Shown here: in pieces, positions 15,518-23,017 of the stretch
How the letters are laid out: every line of letters starts with the position of its first letter
How positions within the stretch are numbered: the stretch's first letter is position 1
From: Micromonospora trifolii
GTDB taxonomy: Bacteria > Actinomycetota > Actinomycetes > Mycobacteriales > Micromonosporaceae
NCBI RefSeq assembly: GCF_022229005.1
Contig: NZ_JAKKFD010000016.1
Span: forward strand, 1-64,000
DNA: 64,000 nucleotides
Reading direction: 5' to 3'
Position numbers and translations under genes: made by a program
Notes under the pieces: model-generated
Told to the model about the DNA's origin: nothing
The model's input: the letters and a program-made list of their open reading frames with translations, nothing else
Databases searched by the model: none

Positions 15518-16843
15518 TCAGAAGTCGTCCACGCTGACCGTCACCCGGTCGGTGCTCGATCTCCAGTTGGGCACGTTGATCACCTCGTAACCGCCGCCGC
15601 GTTGGCCCACGGTGATCCGCACCAGGCCGAGGCGGGCCGGCGTCGCCGGGATGAAGACGTCCATGCCGGTGATGAAGGTCTGACTGAAGAACTCCGGCAA
15701 CGGGGCCGTCAGGTCCGTGACGCCGTCGCTGCCGTCGTCGAAGGCGAAGATGCCGATCGTCCGCTTGACGCGCGGTGTGTTCGCCGCGTTCAGGATGTCC
15801 GTGCCGTTGATCCAGAGGTGGTCACCGGCGTCGCCCTGGTCGCCCCACCACTCCTTCTGCCGTTGGATCGTGAGCGCCGTGTGCCGGTCGCTGGTCTCGA
15901 CCAGGCCGCTGAGGCCCTCGCCCGGCTCGCTGGTCGCGAGGCGTACGAACGAGTCCGAGCGGAGGAACGGCTGGAAGTAGAAGTGGTGCGTAGCGGCGCC
16001 CTGGCGCACGATGGCGAACTCGTAGCGGGCAGTGGCGAGCACCGGGAGGGGGCCGAAGGAGCCGTCGCCGCCGAGTGACAGTCGATGCGCGGGCCGGTGT
16101 GACAGCCGGCCGCCGGTCAGCGGGCTGACCGGGTACACCTCGAGAGTCGCGCCGGTGACACCGACGTTGCTCGGGAAGAGCACGGCGCGGCCGGAGACCC
16201 GGGCGGCGCCGAAGAGTTGCGGCACGATCCGCGTCGTGTGGGGCGCGCTGCCCCGGAGGAAGCCGAAGATCTCGGTGAACGACTCCGCCGACGACACGGT
16301 CTGGGTGTGCGACTGGTCCGGCAGGCGCACGTTTGTCGCGCCGACGACGGCGCGGGCGGGGTCACCCTCGCCCCAGATCGCCAGCGTGGGCACACCACCC
16401 GGCGGCGACGTCGCCGTGCGCCCGTCCAGGTTGACGTAGTGCGCGACCCGGGCGGCACGCTCCGGCGAGCTGTTGAGATAGCCCTGCGAGACGAAGGTAC
16501 CCAGCGAGTGCGCCACGAGGTCGACCCGGTCCGCGCCGGTGGCCGCCAGCAGGCGGGAGATCCGTGCGTCGAGACCCGCGTAGACCTGGGGCAGGATCGT
16601 CGCGACGTTCGGGGAGTCGTACTCGTGGGCTTCGACGATGTCGATCGGGTACCCGTTGCTGGCCAGCCGTTTGGTCTGGGTCTCGAACTGCGCCGCCGAT
16701 CCCGCGCTGCCGTGCACGAAGATCACTGGACGGTACGTCGGTGTGGCGGCGGCTTCGGCGCGTGGAACGGCGACGGCGGACAGGCTGGCCGCGAGGGCGA
16801 CCCCGGCCACCACGGAGAGCAGCCTCCGGCGGGATGTGTGCAT
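15518..16843 (-). CDS. Secreted alpha/beta-hydrolase (lipase/esterase)
   Basis: A 441-residue secreted enzyme. The signal peptide MHTSRRRLLSVVAGVALAAS contains RRR and may use Tat. The hydrolase domain has oxyanion motif FVHGSAG (42-48) and nucleophile elbow AHSLG (Ser113); PDQSH supplies the likely catalytic His. The C-terminal half (about 205-441) is beta-rich (LFPSNVGVTGATLEVYPVS) and may be a jelly-roll accessory domain, making it longer than plain lipases. A near-perfect 17-base palindrome lies 28 bases upstream of the start, so expression is probably controlled by a TetR- or MarR-like repressor encoded elsewhere. The ester substrate cannot be read from sequence. Confidence 0.88.
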   Translation of the reverse strand: MHTSRRRLLSVVAGVALAASLSAVAVPRAEAAATPTYRPVIFVHGSAGSAAQFETQTKRLASNGYPIDIVEAHEYDSPNVATILPQVYAGLDARISRLLAATGADRVDLVAHSLGTFVSQGYLNSSPERAARVAHYVNLDGRTATSPPGGVPTLAIWGEGDPARAVVGATNVRLPDQSHTQTVSSAESFTEIFGFLRGSAPHTTRIVPQLFGAARVSGRAVLFPSNVGVTGATLEVYPVSPLTGGRLSHRPAHRLSLGGDGSFGPLPVLATARYEFAIVRQGAATHHFYFQPFLRSDSFVRLATSEPGEGLSGLVETSDRHTALTIQRQKEWWGDQGDAGDHLWINGTDILNAANTPRVKRTIGIFAFDDGSDGVTDLTAPLPEFFSQTFITGMDVFIPATPARLGLVRITVGQRGGGYEVINVPNWRSSTDRVTVSVDDF

Positions 16844-16871
16844 CGATCCTCCACCTGGACGGACGAAGTAT

Positions 16872-16888
16872 TTGCACTACTAGCGCAA
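16872..16888. promoter_or_regulatory. Near-perfect 17-base palindrome upstream of the lipase
   Basis: TTGCACTACTAGCGCAA is symmetric at all but one pair of arm positions (76/84), around centre 16880. Two further outer pairs (16869/16891 and 16870/16890) also match. It sits in the promoter region of the lipase and downstream of the beta-lactamase-like gene end. Its form is that of TetR-type operators. Confidence 0.6.
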
Positions 16889-16929
16889 GTATCGTGTCAG
16901 GGCGGGGCGCGATGGTCCACACCTTGCGG

Positions 16930-18306
16930 TCAGTTGACCTTCGTGGCGAGCAGGTCGCCGACGGCGGCGCGGACCGGGTCGGGGTCCGACCAACTCCAGT
17001 TGGGGTGCGCGCGGTTGGTGAGCAGCGCCAGGACGAGTTTGCGGTCGGGCGCGACCAGGAGCGACGGGCCGGCGAATCCGGTGTGGCCGAAGGTCCGGGC
17101 CGAGGTGAGCTTGCCCATGAACCAGCTCTGGTCGAGGGCGACGCCGAGGCCGTGCGCCGAGGTCCGGTTGGGACGCTCCGGGTCGATGGCGGGTTTGCCG
17201 GCGTTGTGGTTGGTGAGCATCCGGCGCACCGTCGCGGCGGCGAGGATCCGCTTGCCCTGGTGGGTGCCCTCATTGAGGAGCAGTTGACCGATGACCGCGA
17301 GATCGGTTGCGGAGGCGAAGATGCCCGCGTGGCCGGCGATGCCACCGAGGTGGTTGGCGACGTCGTCGTGGACGACGCCACGGAGCAGCCCTCGGGACGA
17401 GCGGGCGTCGGTGGCGACCAGTCGGCTGGCCTTCGCGGCGGCCGACAGCCAGCCGTTCGGGTTGAAGCCGGTGTCGCGCAGGCCGAGCGGGTCGGTCAGG
17501 TTGCTCTTGAGCGCCTGGTCGAGCCGCTGGCCGGTGACCTTCTCGACGATCTTGCCGGCGACCATGAGCCCGACGCTGGAATAGCGGAACGTGTTGCCCG
17601 GCACGGCGCCGGAGACCAGCGGCGTGGTGAGCACGGCGTTCCAGCGGGCCGCGTTGTCGGGCAGGCCGGTGACCTTGGCACCAACGGGAAGGCCGCTCGT
17701 GTGGGTGAGCAGCATCTCGACGGTGACCCGCTCCTTGCCGGTGCCGGTGAAGGCGGGCAGGTAGTCGCGCACCGGGGCGCCGAGGTCGACACGTCCCTTG
17801 TCGACCTGCTGCAACAGCAGGATGGCCGTGTACACCTTGGTGACCGAGGCGAGGTCGAAGATGGAGTCCGGGCGCATCGCGACGCGCTGGTTCGCCGCGA
17901 GCAGCTTCGGGCCCGCCTCATAACGCAGCGCCTCACCGACAGCGGTGCGTACCGTCATCCTTCCGCCCACCAGGACGAGAGCGACAGCACCGGGGAAACC
18001 CTTGTGTTGCACGGTCTGCGGGGTCGCGGGCAGGTGTCGCCGGAGCAGGGCGGTCACGTCCTGCGCGTAGCGGGCCTGACGGACTGGTGGGTTGCCGCCG
18101 ACCCCTGCGTCCGGCGCCCTGGTCGGCGACCCGGGGTCTTCCGCCGCACCAAATCCGACCCGGCTGCCGCTGGCGCCCTTCCCGGTCGCCGCGCCGCCAG
18201 GGCCGTCCGAACCGGGGTTCGGCGCGCCGTCGTCGCGGCAGCCGGTGAGGGCAGAGGTCGCGGCGGCCAGGCCGGCCCCGAGCAGAGTACGACGCGCAAC
18301 GGGCAT
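16930..18306 (-). CDS. Serine hydrolase, class C beta-lactamase-like lipoprotein
   Basis: A 458-residue lipoprotein (lipobox LTGC, Cys23; RR at 5-6 suggests possible Tat export) with a low-complexity Gly/Pro linker to about residue 75 and a penicillin-binding/beta-lactamase fold. The catalytic SVTK motif (Ser154, Lys157), YSS (Tyr-x-x type second motif) and HTG (FGHTGFAG, third motif) are all present. This family covers esterases, D-aminopeptidases and carboxypeptidases; the HTG third motif fits EstB/PbpE-type members more than true AmpC. ATG 18306 is chosen because it gives a lipoprotein leader; upstream in-frame starts give none. The stop lies 86 bases from the lipase start, so it is not clearly in the same operon. 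Confidence 0.88.
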   Translation of the reverse strand: MPVARRTLLGAGLAAATSALTGCRDDGAPNPGSDGPGGAATGKGASGSRVGFGAAEDPGSPTRAPDAGVGGNPPVRQARYAQDVTALLRRHLPATPQTVQHKGFPGAVALVLVGGRMTVRTAVGEALRYEAGPKLLAANQRVAMRPDSIFDLASVTKVYTAILLLQQVDKGRVDLGAPVRDYLPAFTGTGKERVTVEMLLTHTSGLPVGAKVTGLPDNAARWNAVLTTPLVSGAVPGNTFRYSSVGLMVAGKIVEKVTGQRLDQALKSNLTDPLGLRDTGFNPNGWLSAAAKASRLVATDARSSRGLLRGVVHDDVANHLGGIAGHAGIFASATDLAVIGQLLLNEGTHQGKRILAAATVRRMLTNHNAGKPAIDPERPNRTSAHGLGVALDQSWFMGKLTSARTFGHTGFAGPSLLVAPDRKLVLALLTNRAHPNWSWSDPDPVRAAVGDLLATKVN

Positions 18307-18372
18307 GCCGGAGATCGTGACAGCCGGCCCGACAACGTGCCACCTGACCCGTCCGAACGTCGGCTTCGTCCG

Positions 18373-18390
18373 ACCTGTCGGCCAACAGGT
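18373..18390. promoter_or_regulatory. Inverted repeat ACCTGT-N6-ACAGGT in divergent gap
   Basis: Perfect six-base arms with a six-base spacer lie between the serine hydrolase and the FAD monooxygenase starts. It could be an operator for either gene, but no regulator is adjacent. Confidence 0.35.
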
Positions 18391-18542
18391 GGTCATCTGG
18401 CGGACACAGCCGGTTGCCATTCAGGCGGTTGTGCGACGATCGGCGGGCATCACGTCGAACGACCGTCCACCGGTCTGTCCGCGCACGGTCGCGGACAGTA
18501 ACCGGGGAGGGCACACACCTCGTTACCCCCTTGGAGAGCACG

Positions 18543-19919
18543 ATGTCCCTCTCCCCGTCCCGGGTCTTCGCAGAGCTGAACGCGAATCGACCCCCTGACC
18601 AGCCGTCCCCGACGATGGGCACTGCCGTCGTTGTCGGCGGCAGCGTCGCCGGCCTGCTGGCCGCGCGGGTGCTGTCCGACCACGCTGACACCGTCGTCAT
18701 CATCGACCGGGACGACCCGCAGGTGACCGGCGCGCGGCCCGGCGTACCCCAGGGGACACAGCTGCACGCGCTGCTGCCCGGCGGCCTCTTCCAACTGGAG
18801 CGGCTGTTTCCCGGATTCCGCGACGAGGCACTGGCGCGCGGAGCGATCGAGGCGCCGCCAGCGGCCCGGCGCAACTACCTCGACGGGCGGCTGAAGGTCG
18901 TCGTCCCCGACGACGCCGACAGTCTGGCGGGCAGTCGACCGCTGCTGGAGGGCCTGATCCGCCAGCAGGTGCTCCGACTGCCCAACGTCAAGACGCTCAC
19001 CGCCCGCGCCACCGGCCTCGTGTTCGACGGCGCCGCGGTCACCGGGGTCCGCTGTGAGGTCGGCGGGGTGGCCGGTGTCGAACGCGCCGACCTCGTGGTG
19101 GACGCCATGGGGCGCTCCAGCCGACTCTCGGACTGGCTGGAGCAGGCCGACTGGGACCGGCCGGTCACCCGGCGGATGACAGTGCACCTCAACTACGCGA
19201 CAGCCCTGTTCCGCCGTCCGGAGGTCACCCCGGCCTCGACTGTCGTGCTGGCCCTGAACACGCCGAGGATGGCGATGGACGTGGCCGGAGCAGCGTTCTT
19301 CGCGATCGAGGACGGCCGGTGGATGGCCATGATGGCCGGTTACGGCGACGACCGTCCGGGGCGAACCGCGGCGGACTTCGTCCGCCGCCTGCGCGAGCAG
19401 TTCCCACCGGAGTTCGGCGAGGTCGCCGACCAGGAAATGATCGGCGACGTCCAGACCTACCACCATGCCGACAGTCGGCGACGGGACTTCCACGCGCTCA
19501 AGCGGTTCCCGGCCGGCCTGATCAGCGTCGGTGACGCCGTCGCGTCCTTCAACCCGGTCTACGGGCAGGGCATGACGGCGGCGGCCCTGCACGCGGCCTG
19601 CCTGTCGACGTACCTTCGGTCCGGCCCGGACCTGAGGGCGCCCGCGCGCCACTACCTCGCGCTACAGAAGGTCGTGGTCGACGCCGCCTGGTCGCTCTCC
19701 ACCTCGGCGGACCTGGCGTTGCCCCACGTCGACGGGCCCTACCCGCGCGGCTACCGGTTCTCCCGGTGGGCCAGCGGCCAGGTCATCGCCGCGACCGTCA
19801 CGGACGTGGCGACCGCGCGGCGGTTCAACGACGTCGTCTCCATGCGCGAGCACCCGCACTCGCTGGCCCGCCCCAGCGTGCTCCTCGGCGCCCTGCGCGC
19901 CAACCGGCGCGCCCGCTGA
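18543..19919 (+). CDS. FAD-dependent monooxygenase/oxidoreductase
   Basis: A 458-residue flavoprotein. The N-terminal Rossmann motif VVVGGSVAGLLAARVL (about 29-44) and the acidic strand end VVIIDRDD bind ADP-ribose of FAD. The second FAD motif is GDAVASFNPVYGQGMTAAALHA (about 333-354). This GD...P..GQG pattern matches para-hydroxybenzoate-hydroxylase-type and tetracycline-hydroxylase-type enzymes, and the sequence resembles actinobacterial polyketide-like hydroxylases. ATG 18543 follows GGAGAG. It stands alone, with no biosynthetic neighbours, so a general detoxification or secondary-metabolite tailoring role is only a guess. It ends at a strong terminator. Confidence 0.88.
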   Translation: MSLSPSRVFAELNANRPPDQPSPTMGTAVVVGGSVAGLLAARVLSDHADTVVIIDRDDPQVTGARPGVPQGTQLHALLPGGLFQLERLFPGFRDEALARGAIEAPPAARRNYLDGRLKVVVPDDADSLAGSRPLLEGLIRQQVLRLPNVKTLTARATGLVFDGAAVTGVRCEVGGVAGVERADLVVDAMGRSSRLSDWLEQADWDRPVTRRMTVHLNYATALFRRPEVTPASTVVLALNTPRMAMDVAGAAFFAIEDGRWMAMMAGYGDDRPGRTAADFVRRLREQFPPEFGEVADQEMIGDVQTYHHADSRRRDFHALKRFPAGLISVGDAVASFNPVYGQGMTAAALHAACLSTYLRSGPDLRAPARHYLALQKVVVDAAWSLSTSADLALPHVDGPYPRGYRFSRWASGQVIAATVTDVATARRFNDVVSMREHPHSLARPSVLLGALRANRRAR

Positions 19920-19927
19920 GCGAGTGA

Positions 19928-19957
19928 CCCGGCGGCCTCGCCAGCGAGGCCGCCGGG
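19928..19957. terminator. Bidirectional hairpin terminator
   Basis: CCCGGCGGCCTCG (19928-19940) pairs perfectly with CGAGGCCGCCGGG (19945-19957) with a four-base loop, between convergent genes. Confidence 0.85.
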
Positions 19958-19963
19958 CACCCT

Positions 19964-20440
19964 CTAGCGGGGGAGCTTGCGCAGGATGTCGACAACGAAA
20001 CGGTGGTCGTCCAGCTGCGGCAGCCCGGAGACACCGACCCAGCCCACCACACCGGTGCCGCGCACGCGCAGGGGCACCGCGCCCCCGGCGGCCGCGTACC
20101 GCGACGCCGGCAGGCCGAACCGCTCGGCCAGCGTCACCTGCTTGTCCTGACACAGCCGGGCCATGTAGAGCGAGGAGTGCTCGAACCGCATCACCACCCG
20201 CCCCTTGCGGCGCAGCCACGCGTCGTTGTCCGCCGTCGACCCCGGCAGGCCACAGTGGAACAGCTGCCGCCCGGCCCGCCACACGCCCACCGAGACCGGC
20301 AGCCGCTGCTCGGTCGCGGCGGTGACGGCGAGCATCCCCAGCTCGTACGCGTCGGTCTCGGACAGGCCCGCGAGCTCCAGCTCGTTCTCCTCGCGCAGCA
20401 GCTCGTCCAGCGTCGGCCACGATTCACGGTCAGCTGACAT
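19964..20440 (-). CDS. UPF0303/heme-degrading-domain (DUF336-like) protein
   Basis: A 158-residue cytoplasmic protein of the UPF0303 family, structurally related to HbpS/GlcG heme-binding proteins. Visible hallmarks are TLDELLREENELEL, LPVSVGVWRAGRQLFHCGLPGS, DNDAWLRRKGRVVMRFEHSS, YAAAGGAVPLRVRGTGVVGWVGVSGLPQ.DDH. The last two blocks carry the family signature. The start is the ATG preceded by AAGGAG at six bases (20440). It lies 48 bases downstream of the zinc-ribbon SDR and is probably cotranscribed. Because the iron-uptake operon is just upstream, a role in heme or iron metabolism is possible, but no activity is established. Confidence 0.88.
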   Translation of the reverse strand: MSADRESWPTLDELLREENELELAGLSETDAYELGMLAVTAATEQRLPVSVGVWRAGRQLFHCGLPGSTADNDAWLRRKGRVVMRFEHSSLYMARLCQDKQVTLAERFGLPASRYAAAGGAVPLRVRGTGVVGWVGVSGLPQLDDHRFVVDILRKLPR

Positions 20441-20488
20441 GTTCATCTCCTTGTTGGTGCGGGCGATCATCCTCGTCGTGCGGGACGG

Positions 20489-21949
20489 TCACCAGGCGCA
20501 GGGCGCGTAGTCCTTCAGGAAACAGCCGTACAGGTCCTCGCCCAGCTCGCCGCGGACGATCGGGTCGTACACCCGGGCCGCGCCGTCGACCAGGTCGAGT
20601 GGGGCGTGGAAGCCCTCGTCGGCAAGCCGCATCTTCGTCGGGTGGGGGCGTTCGTCGGTGATCCAGCCGGTGTCGACGCTGGTCATCAGGATGCCGTCGG
20701 TCAACATCTCCTCGGCGCTGGTGCGGGTCAGCATGTTCAGTGCCGCCTTGGCCATGTTGGTGTGCGGGTGCCCCGGCCCCTTGTAACCGCGGCCGAACTG
20801 ACCCTCCATCGCCGACACGTTCACCACGTACTTGCGGCGGGCCGGCGCGGCGGCCATCACCGGGCGCAGCCGGCTGACCAGCACGAACGGTGCGGTGACG
20901 TTGCACAGCTGCACTTCGAGCAGCTCGACCGGGTCGACCTCCTGCACCCGCTGGACCCAGCTGTTGACCGAGTCGAGGTCGGGCACGAGACCTCCGGCGT
21001 CGATGGCGGTGGACGCCGCTATCCGTTCCGGCGAGGCCGAGCCGCTGGTCAATGCCAGCGCGGTGAGCGCGTGCGGGGTGAGCGCCGTCGACTGTGGCCC
21101 GGCGGTCAGGCTGCCCACCGGGCCGCCCTGCCCGTCCGGCTTGGCGAACGTGATCAGCTCCGGCAGCGGGCCGTCCGGCAGGGCCGCGGCCTCGGAGGCG
21201 ATGAGCTGCGCGTACGCCCCGGGGGACCGGCGGACTGTCTGCGCCGCGTTGTTGATCAGGATGTCGAGGGGGCCCTGGCTGCTGACGTCGTCGGCGAGGG
21301 CGATCACCTGGGCGGGGTCGCGCAGGTCGATCCCGACGATGCGCAGCCGGTGCAGCCAGTCCGCGCTGTCGGGCATCGCGGCGAAGCGGCGGACCGCGTC
21401 GTGCGGGAACCGGGTCGTCACCGTCGTGTGCGCGCCGTCGCGCAGCAGCCGCAGCGCGATGTACATGCCGATCTTGGCCCGGCCGCCGGTGAGCAGCGCA
21501 CGCCGGCCGGTCAGGTCGGTGCGGGCGTCGCGGCGCTCCCGGTTCAGCGCGGCGCAGGACGGGCAGAGCTGGTGGTAGAAGGCGTCCACCTCGCGGTAGC
21601 GCTGCTTGCAGACGTAGCAGCCGCGTGGGTTGTGCAGGAAGCCGGCCGTCTCGCCCGCCGCTGACGACGCGAGCGGAATGCCCTGCGTCTCGTCGTCGAT
21701 CCGCCCCGGAGCGCCGGTGGCGGTGGCCTCCGTCACCGCCCGGTCGGCGGCGAGGATAGCGTCCCGCCGCTCCTCCCGTCGCCGCTGCTTGATCACCTTG
21801 TAGAGCCGGGCGGTGGCCCGCTGCACCTGCACCACGTCGGGGTGGTCGGAGGGTAGCGCCTCCAACGCCTCGAAGACGCTGAGGCAGGCCTCCAGCCGGC
21901 TTCGGTCAATACCCTCTTGACCGCTTTCGGTAATGTTGTCCACCGTCAT
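20489..21949 (-). CDS. SDR oxidoreductase with N-terminal zinc ribbon
   Basis: A 486-residue protein, about twice the size of a classical SDR. The N-terminal 100 residues are helical and charged (ARLYKVIKQRRREERRDAI). A CYVC-x14-CPSC zinc-ribbon knuckle follows (about 110-131), then a Rossmann domain opening ALLTGGRAKIG (about 149-159) with NNAAQ (about 238-242) and NVSAMEG. The usual YxxxK is TNMAK, so the catalytic Tyr is replaced by Thr while Lys is kept. Enzyme activity may therefore be lost or altered. An insertion of about 90 residues lies between NNAAQ and the later strands. It could be a nucleotide-binding regulatory protein. It shares direction with the iron operon upstream (137-base gap) and is probably cotranscribed with the UPF0303 gene downstream. 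Confidence 0.85.
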   Translation of the reverse strand: MTVDNITESGQEGIDRSRLEACLSVFEALEALPSDHPDVVQVQRATARLYKVIKQRRREERRDAILAADRAVTEATATGAPGRIDDETQGIPLASSAAGETAGFLHNPRGCYVCKQRYREVDAFYHQLCPSCAALNRERRDARTDLTGRRALLTGGRAKIGMYIALRLLRDGAHTTVTTRFPHDAVRRFAAMPDSADWLHRLRIVGIDLRDPAQVIALADDVSSQGPLDILINNAAQTVRRSPGAYAQLIASEAAALPDGPLPELITFAKPDGQGGPVGSLTAGPQSTALTPHALTALALTSGSASPERIAASTAIDAGGLVPDLDSVNSWVQRVQEVDPVELLEVQLCNVTAPFVLVSRLRPVMAAAPARRKYVVNVSAMEGQFGRGYKGPGHPHTNMAKAALNMLTRTSAEEMLTDGILMTSVDTGWITDERPHPTKMRLADEGFHAPLDLVDGAARVYDPIVRGELGEDLYGCFLKDYAPCAW

Positions 21950-22036
21950 GCGTCGTTGTCTCGTCCCGTATCCCGTGCCGGCTCCAGCCGGCCCGCCCCA
22001 AGTCCGACCCGAAACGGTACGCGCCTCACGGCCTCC

Positions 22037-22074
22037 GACGCACCTCGCGGCCGCGCGGCGTGGTGCGGTGCGTC
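22037..22074. terminator. Candidate terminator of the iron-uptake operon
   Basis: GACGCACC (22037-22044) pairs with GGTGCGTC (22067-22074) around a GC-rich loop, shortly after the last gene of the siderophore operon. It would separate that operon from the SDR gene. Confidence 0.45.
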
Positions 22075-22085
22075 TCGCGGCGCTG

Positions 22086-22991
22086 TCAGTCGGCGTCGGC
22101 GTGACCGAGCCGCCAGTAGCCCATGAAGGCCACCGCCCGCCGGTCCAGACCCCGCTCGGCGACCAGGTGCCGACGCAGGCTACGGATGACGCCGGCCTCC
22201 CCGGCCAGCCACGCGTAGAGCGGCGCCGAGGCCACCTGCTCGGGCACCTCCCACAGGATCTCGGCGTCCACGTCCACGTCCGGCACGGGTTGGGCGGCCG
22301 CCGACGTGCCGGGGGTCAGCAGTTCCCCGGCCGCCGCGACGACGGCGGGCACCAGCCGGCTGCCGTACCCGTCAGCGCCCCGGGCCAGCCAGCGGACCTC
22401 GACTCCGGGCGGCGCGACCAGCGGCAACACGTCGGCGGGGTCGGGCACCTCCAGCACGACAGTGCCCCGGGCGTCGAGGGGGAGCCGCTCGCAGATGCTG
22501 CTGATCGCTGGCACGGCGGTCTCGTCCCCGGCCAGCAGCAACGTGCCGCCGGTGGACTGTCGAAACTCGACCCCGCCGTGGTTGCCGTCGAATCCGGCAT
22601 CCGGCCCGACCAGGGCGATCTCGTCGCCGACGCTGGCCCGCCGAGCCCAGCGCGTCGCCGGGCCACTGTCGCCGTGCAGCACCAGGTCGACGTCGACCTC
22701 GGCCAGGTGCGGGCGGAGCGCCCGCACCGTGTAGGTACGAATCGGGTTGCGCAGGTGCTCCGGCAGGGCGCGCCACGTCGCGTACCAGTCCGCGCCGTCC
22801 GGCAGGGTCACCCGGTACTGACCGGGCAGCGGCAGCGCCAGCTTGATCCGCTGGTCGTACCCGTTGTCGGCGAAACGGTCCAGGTCCGCCCCGGTGAAGG
22901 TCACCCGGGTGAAGGACGGGCTCAGACGGCGTACCGCGCGGACGGTGACGGCGAACACGCGCCACGGGGCGATGGGCAGGGTCTCGGTCAT
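22086..22991 (-). CDS. Siderophore-interacting protein (ferric-siderophore reductase)
   Basis: A 301-residue ViuB/YqjH-type flavin reductase that removes iron from imported ferric siderophores by reduction using NAD(P)H. The FAD site RTYTVR (about 94-99) and the nicotinamide motif LLLAGDETAVPAI (about 153-165) are clear, and the C-terminal AFMGYWRLGHAD matches the family end. The start lies 26 bases after the permease stop. It is the last gene of the four-gene operon and completes import followed by iron release. Confidence 0.95.
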   Translation of the reverse strand: MTETLPIAPWRVFAVTVRAVRRLSPSFTRVTFTGADLDRFADNGYDQRIKLALPLPGQYRVTLPDGADWYATWRALPEHLRNPIRTYTVRALRPHLAEVDVDLVLHGDSGPATRWARRASVGDEIALVGPDAGFDGNHGGVEFRQSTGGTLLLAGDETAVPAISSICERLPLDARGTVVLEVPDPADVLPLVAPPGVEVRWLARGADGYGSRLVPAVVAAAGELLTPGTSAAAQPVPDVDVDAEILWEVPEQVASAPLYAWLAGEAGVIRSLRRHLVAERGLDRRAVAFMGYWRLGHADAD

Positions 22992-23017
22992 GGTGCCTCT
23001 CTCGGCTCGGGCCGGCT

